DNA from: Verrucomicrobia bacterium UBA1412
GTDB taxonomy: Bacteria > Verrucomicrobiota > Verrucomicrobiia > Limisphaerales > UBA1412
NCBI GenBank assembly: GCA_002305615.1
Contig: DBPU01000113.1
Coordinates: 22,631 to 30,063 of the forward strand
Length of the DNA: 7,433 bases
Direction of reading: 5' to 3'
In this document: positions 1-6,623 of the stretch, one piece after another
Numbering within the stretch: the stretch's first letter is position 1
Layout: each line of letters starts with the position of its first letter
Made by a program: the position numbers and the translations under genes
Notes under the pieces: model-generated
What the model was told of the DNA's origin: nothing
The model's database searches: none
Seen by the model: only the letters and a program-made list of their open reading frames with translations

Positions 1-731
1 TGGCCCTCCAGGATTTCATATGTGAAATCCGATACGGGTGAAGCCGCCGCTTCGGAAAGGGAATTCAGAGGTTCTGCGATGATCGGTTTATTGGGTTCAG
101 ATTCATAAGCCCAACCCAGGAGATACCCTTTTTCCCCTGGGAAAGTCTGTGAGTTTTCTGAGAAGTCGAAATGAAAGTAACCATAGTGCATGGTATATCC
201 TCCATAGGGGTCTTCATGTTGAAACTTGAATCCAATAATCCCTTCTCTTCCACGTATCTCACTTACGTAACCCACGGAGGGTGGTTCTGCATCCAGGGAC
301 AGAGGTACGACAGATTGTATTAAAGTAGCGGGGAAATAAATATTCTGGCCGGTTTGAATTTCCGAAGACCATACATGCCCATTACCCTCATATTCGACAA
401 TGTTTTCTCCGATAGTGCTGCCAAAAGCCAATCCCCCAATAAGCCGGTTTTCCCACAGATCTTCTTTCCCAACGATGATTTCTGTCGGACTGCTGAAACT
501 GATTCCTGTGAAGGAGTATGGAATCTGGAAATCTGCTGTTCCTGTAGAGTCAACCCGGATATTAAGGGTCGAATACGCAGAATATGTATCTCCCGCAAAA
601 ACAGAATCACCCGTCTGAAATGGGGGATCAAACTTTTTTACGATCACTTCAGCCTGGCTGTTCCAGGTCAGGCTCGTAGTAACCGCAATGGCAAAGAATG
701 CCATCCGTCTAATCTTTTTCGTGTACACCAT
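1..731 (-). CDS. Secreted protein of unknown function, paralog of the upstream 344-aa protein (3' end cut by window)
   Basis: An uninterrupted reading frame runs from an ATG at 731-729 off the left edge: 243 codons plus two bases, with no stop in the window. Residues 1-27 look like a signal peptide: a basic start (KKIRR), a hydrophobic stretch, and a probable cut after SQA-E. The gene is recognised mainly by similarity to the neighbouring 344-aa protein. Shared blocks in the same order include 'FSSPTEIIV' (residues 79-87), 'FGSTIGE' (103-109), 'GREGIIGFKF' (161-170), 'YGYFHF' (183-188) and 'ESEPNKPIIAEPL' (210-222). Conservation along the whole length argues against a frameshift and confirms that other open frames here are shadows. 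The visible protein stops at about residue 243, just where the 344-aa protein enters its C-terminal module. The start lies 18 bp after the preceding stop, so it is probably co-transcribed; no Shine-Dalgarno is visible. I do not recognise a named family. The product is probably exported to the periplasm or outside; function unknown. Confidence 0.85.
   Translation of the reverse strand, partial: MVYTKKIRRMAFFAIAVTTSLTWNSQAEVIVKKFDPPFQTGDSVFAGDTYSAYSTLNIRVDSTGTADFQIPYSFTGISFSSPTEIIVGKEDLWENRLIGGLAFGSTIGENIVEYEGNGHVWSSEIQTGQNIYFPATLIQSVVPLSLDAEPPSVGYVSEIRGREGIIGFKFQHEDPYGGYTMHYGYFHFDFSENSQTFPGEKGYLLGWAYESEPNKPIIAEPLNSLSEAAASPVSDFTYEILEG
11..30. repeat. Short inverted repeat (8-bp arms, 4-nt centre) inside a coding region
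   Basis: GGATTTCA (11-18) and TGAAATCC (23-30) are exact reverse complements around TATG. The element lies in the coding sequence of the truncated secreted protein, near the start of its presumed C-terminal module. It may be chance or a dyad protein-binding site; coding constraint alone could produce it. Confidence 0.3.
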
Positions 732-749
732 ATTTTTATAAAGGGTTAA

Positions 750-1784
750 TTATTTCAATCTCACTATTCGCCAGAAACTGGTTTGGGAGGATTGAGCTTC
801 TTCTTTGGAAATGATCACTTTTTCCTGAACCGGTTTGGCTCCGGAGATGGGAACAGGCACTATTTCTTCACCCACCTTTTCAAAAGGTCCCTCGGAATGA
901 AAACTTCTTTCGGCCTGATAAGTCGCCCCCGGGGTAGCGAGCCAGGAGAGCTCCAAGCCTCCATCTTCCCGCTTCTGAATTGAAAACTGAATCTTCGTTG
1001 AAGGCGTAACCAGTGGTTTAGCTACGATGGGTTGATTCCATTCACTTTCAAAAGAGTATCCCAAAAAAAATATTACCCCTTCATTGGGACACCAAAAATG
1101 AATGTATCCGTAATACGTGTAATACTCCGGAAGGGGTATTGCGTAGTAACTGGCCGGAATCTTTGTGGCAAATTTTATTCCAATTACTCCTTCTTTTCCC
1201 AAAACGTTTCCTTTTACAAAAGGACTGTACGCAGCTTCCACCTCCGAACTCTCTTTACCTGATATGTTCTCAGAACCGGATATTGCCGAGCTGGAAGGCA
1301 GAACTCCATCCGCGGTAAGTACGGTACTCCTGTTGAAGGCGATGTAATCGTAAGGGAATGAACCCGTATACTCATCCCCCTCGCTCCATGAATAGGCGTT
1401 CATATCAACTTCCGGGTATGAAAGTTCTTCCCCAATCGTTGACCCGAGGGGCAGGGCGGCTACCCAGGCATAATCATCCTCCAGATAAGGAGGAAGAGTA
1501 TAGGGCTTCTGAACTACTATAGAGCTGGGAGAATTAAAATAACAGTATGTTGGGGTTCCTCGACGAAAAAATAAATAATCGCCCAAACCATCGTGATTAA
1601 AATCAGGAGAAAAACAGAAAGAGAGTGTGGGGCTTATGGCACTCTCTAGTGCGAATATTATCGGCGAATCAAACCTGGTAGTCCGTACTTCGGCTTGACT
1701 TGTTAAAACTGAAACGAGTATTACACCTGAAGAGACTATTGCAGTAGCTAAAGTGTTAAATCTAAAATAATTTATTTTTTTCAT
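750..1784 (-). CDS. Secreted protein of unknown function, with DxNxDG loop and C-terminal beta-rich module (344 aa)
   Basis: The protein begins with a signal peptide (residues 1-31, KK near the start, hydrophobic core, probable cut after SQA-E). Residues 61-69 read D-F-N-H-D-G-L-G-D, a calcium-loop pattern like those of dockerin, FG-GAP and EF-hand-like repeats, followed by 'YLFF'. Further on come 'LGSTIGEE' (113-120), a Ser/Glu-rich linker (about 163-183), 'GKEGVIGIKF' (196-205) and a very aromatic stretch with Y213, Y214, Y221, Y222, Y224, Y225, Y227, F230 and W231. Residues about 263-344 form a separate module (G-L-E-L-S-W, G-A-T-Y, ending F-W-R-I-V-R-L-K) resembling the C-terminus of the S8 protease encoded just upstream. 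The middle part is paralogous to the next gene. The ATG is 37 nt after the protease stop; the space is almost pure A/T with no Shine-Dalgarno. The same operon as the protease is likely. Role unknown: binding of surface carbohydrate or protein is possible, but nothing here proves it. Confidence 0.88.
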   Translation of the reverse strand: MKKINYFRFNTLATAIVSSGVILVSVLTSQAEVRTTRFDSPIIFALESAISPTLSFCFSPDFNHDGLGDYLFFRRGTPTYCYFNSPSSIVVQKPYTLPPYLEDDYAWVAALPLGSTIGEELSYPEVDMNAYSWSEGDEYTGSFPYDYIAFNRSTVLTADGVLPSSSAISGSENISGKESSEVEAAYSPFVKGNVLGKEGVIGIKFATKIPASYYAIPLPEYYTYYGYIHFWCPNEGVIFFLGYSFESEWNQPIVAKPLVTPSTKIQFSIQKREDGGLELSWLATPGATYQAERSFHSEGPFEKVGEEIVPVPISGAKPVQEKVIISKEEAQSSQTSFWRIVRLK

Positions 1785-1821
1785 ATTTTTTTATATAATT
1801 GCATTTCATATTAATATCTAA

Positions 1822-4365
1822 CTAATATAGACGTTTAATTCTATAAAACTTTTTTCCTGTTAGAAGACGTGATGCTGTAGTTGTCATGATTTCTTTATTT
1901 GCAGAAATAGGATTACCCACATTTACCCAGGATTGATTTCCTGTGAGATCTGAACTCTGCAAAATATAGATACCTCCTACAACAGCGTTCCATTTGATAT
2001 TTAGATTAAAGTCATCTACAATGCTTACATTTGATATTTCAAGGTCTTCAGTTGGAACCTCAACACCAGAAAGAATTATCGAAACCCACTGTGAACCTCC
2101 ACTTAAAGTTTCTCCTTTATGAGTTACCCTTATAGTATATACACCATTAGGGTTGGGCGTACTAACAACAACTTGCTCTAAATTATTGACGGAATCGTCC
2201 CCTTTTGTGGCTGTCGCTTCCCGATAAGATGCTCTTTTGTTTGCTAAATCAGGGTCAAGAATAAACGGTTTGAGTGTGTCATAAGCACTTGCATTATAGT
2301 TTGTAATTCCCGGAGGATATATTCTCAAATCCAAGTCATTAATTAGGCGTTTTGTCGTTTCATCAACAGCTCCACTGGTTTGATTGGTTCCGGGAGGATC
2401 ATTCCAGGCGATTGTAACTTTAATGGGTGTACCCCAATTAGCTGCTTTTACCTGGAATTGGATATTATCTTTTGAAGAAATGCAAACTTCCTTAATGTAT
2501 GGCTTTGTATTTGTTAAGGCGTCTGTTCGCATAAGGTTGACCGCTTTTACTGCATCAAAAACCCCATACCCAAACTTATAGCTGGGTCCGGGATTGTCGG
2601 TTGCTTCTTTTGCCGTGTGAACAGCAAGCGCGCGCAGTGTTGAACTGCGAACCGGATAATTAGTTTTCCAGGAGGGACGGATCTCATGGCGTTGCTCCAA
2701 AACCAGGCCTAACCCGCCAGTGACTGCCGCAGATGCAAAACTGGTGCCGGCATTTGTCTTAGAATTATAATATGACAAATTAGTTACGTTAGAATCATAG
2801 CTTGGTAGCCAAAACCCCTCAGAATATCCAAGATTATAGACGGTATCATTTGGAGAACACATTGCAGCTGCGACAATTTCCGGCTTGATACGGCCATCAT
2901 CTGTGGGGCCAAAAGAACTATTTGTCGTCAGTGTCACGGTAGGATTTGAATCCCAACTGCCAACGGCGTAGATGCCACCAACCGTTAGAACGTTTTTAGC
3001 ACAGGCCGTGGGAGAAAGCGTATCATAACCGCCTTGATCTCCGTTTGCCCAATTTCGTACTTCGGTTTGGAGTGTGGTATTTCCCGGATAATAATAACTA
3101 TGAGGTACCTGAGGTCCAACACCAGAAGCATTCCCCGAAGGAAACACCATCAACGTATATGGGGCATTGGTCGCGCTTTGATCAAGTGCAACAGAACTGG
3201 TTCCTGAATATCCAATGGTATTCCCAGTATAGGCCCCAAATTTCCAGTCTTCAAACACGGCAACATTTGTACCTCCATGCCAATACCAATCACCCCCATA
3301 CTTCACCCATCCGGCCTGAATATCGAAGGAATTGTTTGCCAGGCTGAGCCCATTGGTAGCTTCCGAATACAATGTACTCGTGAAAGTGCTCAGTGCATTT
3401 TCCACTAAAGAATAGGCATGAACCGTTGCATTATAACAAACCCCTCTTGTATGGGAACCCAGTTCAGTGTTAAAGACCGGAAAACCGTTGGTATCAACGA
3501 TGAAAGCCCCTGTGTCTTTGCCTCCAGAAGCTAAAACTCCTGCTATGGCAGTTGCGTGAGGACTTACAGGACTGGAATTCCCCATAATAACACGGCTCTT
3601 CCCATCCGACTTCGTGAATTGAGTATGGTTTGTCAATACAGATGATCCTCCGGTAACATCGGGAGCCTCCCACATTCCGATAGTTACGTTATCACCACTC
3701 AATGCCAAACCGCTTTCTCCTGAAGAAATATTAGGATGCCCTGTTTGGATACCTGATGGCCAAACCTTATTCACTCCTATGGTAGCCATACCCTTAATGT
3801 TGCAAGGAGCCACATAAAGAGGTTCTCCATTCTCTGTAATATCGATTAGTGTTGTGACAACATGACCTTTTTGATCCAAGACCTGTAAAGGTATATTTTG
3901 CTCTTTTGCCGCCTTCAGAATACGCTCGTTCCCCTCTTTTTCATTTTTCAAGGAATCTTCGACCCGGTCAGTAAGTTTCCTTTTAATCTGTTCGTAATTT
4001 TCAACAATCGGGGCTGCGTTAGTTTGTGTGATATCCTGTGGAATAAGGTTTGGGTTGGCCTCAATTAGGTTTTTTTTAGGTTCCGGATACTTAGATCTTC
4101 TAACTAGAATGGTTTCCGGCTCGGGGAAGAAACCATAAACCTCCTCCCACGTAAACCACTCTCCATCGATTCTTACGTCTGGTAGAGGAGGATATTCTGG
4201 AGTTACCCATTTGTAGAGATATTGAGCATCCTCAAAGGCATACCCCTCTTCTGCGGGGTATTGCTGGGCTTGAAGATTTGCGGCGAAAAGAAACGCAATT
4301 GCAGTTGCGACGGGAGCGATGTAACTCGCTATTTTATTATGCCGGTTAGTAGAAAAAATTTTCAT
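1822..4365 (-). CDS. Secreted subtilisin-like serine protease (peptidase S8 family) with propeptide and C-terminal modules (847 aa)
   Basis: An exported endopeptidase of the subtilase family. A signal peptide covers residues 1-33 (hydrophobic core, probable cut after LQA-Q). Residues about 34-215 are a charged, Pro-rich segment likely to act as propeptide. The catalytic domain spans about 222-615. His270 lies in 'SPHATAIAGV', the oxyanion Asn412 in 'FPSGNASG', and the nucleophile Ser542 in 'NAGTSFASAAVTGG'. At the first triad site, where subtilases carry D-T/S-G or W-D-x-G, the protein has 'GMWEAPDV' (E233, D236), so the acid may be Glu or a shifted Asp. Spacing His270-Asn412 (142) and Asn412-Ser542 (130) exceeds that of short subtilisins (about 91 and 66), so large insertions are present. 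A jelly-roll-like domain with 'LINDLDLRIYPP' (674-685), as in KP-43-type subtilases, spans about 616-768. A final module (771-847) ends 'FYRIKRLY'. It is the first gene of a probable three-gene operon with its own promoter. Family assignment is firm; activity is uncertain because of the Asp site. Confidence 0.95.
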   Translation of the reverse strand: MKIFSTNRHNKIASYIAPVATAIAFLFAANLQAQQYPAEEGYAFEDAQYLYKWVTPEYPPLPDVRIDGEWFTWEEVYGFFPEPETILVRRSKYPEPKKNLIEANPNLIPQDITQTNAAPIVENYEQIKRKLTDRVEDSLKNEKEGNERILKAAKEQNIPLQVLDQKGHVVTTLIDITENGEPLYVAPCNIKGMATIGVNKVWPSGIQTGHPNISSGESGLALSGDNVTIGMWEAPDVTGGSSVLTNHTQFTKSDGKSRVIMGNSSPVSPHATAIAGVLASGGKDTGAFIVDTNGFPVFNTELGSHTRGVCYNATVHAYSLVENALSTFTSTLYSEATNGLSLANNSFDIQAGWVKYGGDWYWHGGTNVAVFEDWKFGAYTGNTIGYSGTSSVALDQSATNAPYTLMVFPSGNASGVGPQVPHSYYYPGNTTLQTEVRNWANGDQGGYDTLSPTACAKNVLTVGGIYAVGSWDSNPTVTLTTNSSFGPTDDGRIKPEIVAAAMCSPNDTVYNLGYSEGFWLPSYDSNVTNLSYYNSKTNAGTSFASAAVTGGLGLVLEQRHEIRPSWKTNYPVRSSTLRALAVHTAKEATDNPGPSYKFGYGVFDAVKAVNLMRTDALTNTKPYIKEVCISSKDNIQFQVKAANWGTPIKVTIAWNDPPGTNQTSGAVDETTKRLINDLDLRIYPPGITNYNASAYDTLKPFILDPDLANKRASYREATATKGDDSVNNLEQVVVSTPNPNGVYTIRVTHKGETLSGGSQWVSIILSGVEVPTEDLEISNVSIVDDFNLNIKWNAVVGGIYILQSSDLTGNQSWVNVGNPISANKEIMTTTASRLLTGKKFYRIKRLY

Positions 4366-4421
4366 ATATTACGGTTCCCTTTTGGGGGACAGAATTTCCC
4401 TGAAAAGACAAATCTAGGGGG

Positions 4422-4449
4422 ACCATACGCCTCATCAAAGAAAAATCAA
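4422..4449 (-). promoter_or_regulatory. Predicted sigma-70-type promoter of the S8 protease operon
   Basis: On the minus strand TTGATT (4449-4444) is separated by 16 bp from TATGGT (4427-4422). Transcription would start near 4415, giving a leader of about 50 nt before the ATG at 4365. The -35 hexamer overlaps the base of the inverted repeat at 4446-4481. Read from base matches only. It is the best promoter candidate in the gap and the only convincing one upstream of the three secreted-protein genes. Confidence 0.5.
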
Positions 4450-4481
4450 GTGTTTTCTGAAAACTTTTTCAAAAAACTTGA
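4441..4481 (-). terminator. Possible Rho-independent terminator of the isomerase-YbhN transcript
   Basis: Arms 4446-4456 and 4471-4481 are inverted repeats (TCAAGTGTTTT against AAAAAACTTGA, one mismatch) around a 14-nt loop that contains a smaller palindrome, GTTTTCTGAAAAC. Read on the minus strand the hairpin is followed at once by five T residues (4445-4441). It begins 21 nt past the stop of the membrane-protein gene, the right place for a terminator. The stem is AT-rich and hence weak, and the element shares bases with the next promoter, so it could instead be an operator. Confidence 0.4.
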
Positions 4482-4502
4482 GAGACGGTTCTAAAGGAGA
4501 AA

Positions 4503-5585
4503 TTAGGCCTCTTCGTTGGCTCTTTCGGCGATTTGGCTTTTGCAGGTGGAGCGGTAGGCCAGGTAGAAGAAGGAGCCCAGGGCGCTCCAGCAGAGGAAGC
4601 CGGCATAGGCGATCAGGGAAAGGGCCAGCGCTTTGGTGGGAGGAATGGCCAGCATCGGAGCGCTCAGCATGATGACGTAGAGGTTCTCCCGGACACCCAG
4701 TCCGCTGGGGGTAATGGGAATGGAAGAGATGCAGATAATCATCGGCACGATCACCGCCAGCTGCGTTACGCCGATATTGAGCTCAAGGTCGCGGCTGATG
4801 AGGACGAACTGAGCCACGCAGAATCCATTGAGGAGCATGGAGAGCAGGAAGACCTTGAGCATCAGGCGGGGCTGGCGTGCCGTTTTTTTGCAGGCTTCCA
4901 GCGAGCGGCGAATATGGGTGAACTTCTGGAAGCGCCCCAGAATCCGCGAGAGTAATCCCCCATGGCCGGCAGCGAAAATCAAGACCAGGCAGGAGAAGAA
5001 CATCCCCAGAGTGAAGAGGGTGAGGAGAGTCAGCCGCTTATTGATCAGGAGCAGGTGAATATTGGGGAGCATGAAGAAAACGGCAAAAAGCAGCATGGAA
5101 AAAAGCCCCAGGAGCCGGTCCACGAAGACGGTCGTGATGGCTTCGGTTTTGCTTTTTTCGGTTTCGCGCGTACCGTAATAGGCTTTGAGAACGTCGCCGC
5201 CGGTGGAGCCCAGCAGAAATCCGTTGAAGAACTGGCCGATCATGCTGATCTGAAAAGTCTTCCGGAACGTGACGGCGATTCCCTGAGCCCTCAGTAAGAG
5301 ATGCCAGCGCCAGGCGCCGAGGGTGACCGTCGCGCCGACACAGAGAAGAGAGGGGATGAAGTAGGTCCAATGGGTCAGCGTCAGGATATTATAGAGAGCC
5401 CCGGGGCCGATGCTCCAGGCCCTGCGCCATTGCTCCCATCGGGTGAGCTCGTGCCAGGGGTAAGATTCGGAGACGGCCAGGAGCTTGCCCTGCTCCATGA
5501 AGATGGCGTGAAAAATCCAAAGCAATAGAAGGGCGCTGATACCGATTCGCCCTGCCATGCCTAGAATTGCACGCTTCGATTTCAC
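4503..5585 (-). CDS. Integral membrane protein of the YbhN / LPG-synthase transmembrane (flippase-like) family (360 aa)
   Basis: A polytopic inner-membrane protein with about eight hydrophobic segments (roughly 12-30, 74-98, 113-128, 156-180, 186-206, 242-263, 273-290, 318-343). Family signatures are 'GAWRWHLLLRAQGI' (90-103), 'FFNGFLLGSTGGDVLKAYY' (119-137), 'FVDRLLGLF' (154-162) and 'SIPITPSGLGVRE' (288-300). These match the membrane domain of lysylphosphatidylglycerol synthases and stand-alone YbhN-type proteins. Only the membrane domain is present; there is no room for the aminoacyl-transferase domain of a full MprF. A role in moving a lipid or lipid-linked substrate across the membrane is inferred from the family, and the substrate is unknown. 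The start is GTG at 5585-5583, chosen because it overlaps the TGA stop of the isomerase-like gene by 4 bp (GTGA), typical of translational coupling. An ATG nine codons in is the alternative. GC is near 60% in the line sampled, clearly above the secreted-protein genes downstream. Confidence 0.9.
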   Translation of the reverse strand: MKSKRAILGMAGRIGISALLLLWIFHAIFMEQGKLLAVSESYPWHELTRWEQWRRAWSIGPGALYNILTLTHWTYFIPSLLCVGATVTLGAWRWHLLLRAQGIAVTFRKTFQISMIGQFFNGFLLGSTGGDVLKAYYGTRETEKSKTEAITTVFVDRLLGLFSMLLFAVFFMLPNIHLLLINKRLTLLTLFTLGMFFSCLVLIFAAGHGGLLSRILGRFQKFTHIRRSLEACKKTARQPRLMLKVFLLSMLLNGFCVAQFVLISRDLELNIGVTQLAVIVPMIICISSIPITPSGLGVRENLYVIMLSAPMLAIPPTKALALSLIAYAGFLCWSALGSFFYLAYRSTCKSQIAERANEEA

Positions 5586-6496
5586 TCGTTGCCCCAGATA
5601 TTCCTGAGATGCTCGAAACCTTTGAGCAGCCGCTCTGCCTCCACAAACGGATTAAGCTCCATCACTTTGAGGTGCTCCGGTTTAATGAGCGGCTTGAGGA
5701 GTTCGTAATCGACGGTTCCTTCTCCGGGAGGGCAGTGGTCGCCGTTAGGGTAGGCGCAGTCGTGGACATGGAGTCCGTACATCCGCCCGCTCAGGTTATC
5801 GATATGGAAAAATTGATTGATGAAGCCGTAGTTCTCCTTGATCTGCGCGTGGCCCGTATCGTGCCAGTAAACGACCTCCGGGTTCTGATATTTCTTGAAG
5901 AGGAATTGGAAGTCTGCATCCAGCGGCAGCTCTTCGAGGCCTTCCCGGTTTTCGATGCCGATTTTGATTCCCAGCTCGCGAGCCGTCGGGATCAGCTCCT
6001 CCAGCGCCTGGCAGGAGCGCTCATACCAGGCATCCTTGGCGATTTCCAGGTATTCATTGACCTCCATGAGGATCCGCTCATAACGGGGCGTATTCTGGAG
6101 CCGCGCCTTGACTAGCGGCAATAGCTTGGTGCTGTAGTCATGGATTTGAATGGAGCCGAAATGGGTGACCATCAGCGGAGCACCCAGCCGCGCGGCCATC
6201 TCCATGGTTTTTTTGGTCTGGTTAATGGCCCGCTCCCGTTCTCTGGGGTCATCGGAGCTGAACTGGAAGATATTCGGAGCCGAGTGCTCCACGCCGACCG
6301 GCAGAGGACAGAAATTGTGGACGCTGGAAATTTTCACCACGCCATTTTTGACCGCATCCAGGATACCCTCCAGGAGGCTGATTCGTGTGTTGTGTCCCAG
6401 CTCGGCATACTCAAAGCCCAGAGACCGGACCTCTTCGAGCATGGCGCGTCCGTCTGTATGTCTCTTTGCGTTCCAACAGGTAGATAATGAATACAT
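5582..6496 (-). CDS. Sugar phosphate isomerase/epimerase-like TIM-barrel protein (xylose isomerase-like, AP-endonuclease 2 superfamily) (304 aa)
   Basis: A cytosolic protein of about 300 residues, the usual size for this superfamily. The barrel begins 'YSLSTCWNA' and shows the expected strand ends: 'FEYAELGHN' (28-36), 'ISSVHNF' (56-62), 'PLMVTHFGS' (107-115), 'IKIGIENRE' (177-185), 'VVYWHDTGHA' (208-217), 'YGLHVHD' (240-246) and 'KVMELNPF' (277-284). Likely divalent-metal ligands are E182, D213, H243 or H245, and E280, with H216 nearby. Members isomerise or epimerise sugars and inositol derivatives, but several have other roles and the substrate cannot be read from sequence. No signal peptide. 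Its stop overlaps the GTG start of the membrane-protein gene, so the two are probably co-expressed; a joint role in modifying a lipid-linked sugar is only a guess. The ATG at 6496 is the first possible start after an in-frame TAG at 6529-6527. Only a weak AGG lies about 10 nt upstream. Confidence 0.92.
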   Translation of the reverse strand: MYSLSTCWNAKRHTDGRAMLEEVRSLGFEYAELGHNTRISLLEGILDAVKNGVVKISSVHNFCPLPVGVEHSAPNIFQFSSDDPRERERAINQTKKTMEMAARLGAPLMVTHFGSIQIHDYSTKLLPLVKARLQNTPRYERILMEVNEYLEIAKDAWYERSCQALEELIPTARELGIKIGIENREGLEELPLDADFQFLFKKYQNPEVVYWHDTGHAQIKENYGFINQFFHIDNLSGRMYGLHVHDCAYPNGDHCPPGEGTVDYELLKPLIKPEHLKVMELNPFVEAERLLKGFEHLRNIWGNE

Positions 6497-6528
6497 AATA
6501 GGTGTACCTGGCCTTGCAACCGCGGGCT

Positions 6529-6557
6529 ATTATCCACGAACCCCCGGTCAAATGCAA
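6529..6557 (-). promoter_or_regulatory. Candidate promoter for the isomerase-YbhN operon
   Basis: On the minus strand TTGCAT (6557-6552) and GATAAT (6534-6529) are 17 bp apart. The -10 box is good (five of six) and the -35 poor (three of six). A TTGACC lies just inside the spacer, too near the -10 to serve as the -35. Transcription would start near 6522, leaving a leader of about 26 nt. Tentative. Confidence 0.3.
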
Positions 6558-6593
6558 TCCCAGTATGGAGATGCGGAAAAGTATCCCTCGGGA

Positions 6594-6623
6594 TTGCTTT
6601 GGGGCTACCGACTGCTCTATAAT
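6594..6623 (+). promoter_or_regulatory. Predicted promoter of the M16 protease gene
   Basis: TTGCTT (6594-6599), an 18-bp spacer, and a perfect TATAAT (6618-6623) lie 67 bp upstream of the M16 start codon at 6691. Transcription would begin near 6630, giving a leader of about 60 nt. The perfect -10 box stands out in a GC-rich gap and has the right orientation and distance. The -35 is a partial match. Confidence 0.5.

Noticed and set aside
320..631. Minus-strand frame of 103 codons in the left part of the window
   Set aside because: It is on the same strand but out of frame with the 731-to-1 frame, which has a signal peptide and full-length similarity to its neighbour.
354..749. Plus-strand frame of 131 codons
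   Set aside because: It is antisense to the truncated secreted-protein gene, with no motif, no promoter and no ribosome site that stands out.
1785..1821. Possible separate promoter before the 344-aa gene
   Set aside because: The gap is almost pure A/T, so TATAAT-like strings occur by chance. No convincing -35 at the right distance was seen.
4369..4400. Alternating GGGA/TCCC segments in the protease leader that could form mutually exclusive hairpins
   Set aside because: The stems are only three or four base pairs. That is too little to claim an attenuator or riboswitch.
4503..5585. Full lysylphosphatidylglycerol synthase (MprF)
   Set aside because: Only the transmembrane domain is present; the cytosolic aminoacyl-transferase domain is absent, so the narrower YbhN-type call is used.
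5567..6115. Long plus-strand open frame of 182 codons
   Set aside because: It lies antisense to the well-supported isomerase-like gene; the high GC of that gene leaves opposite-strand frames open. Its protein has no recognisable motif.
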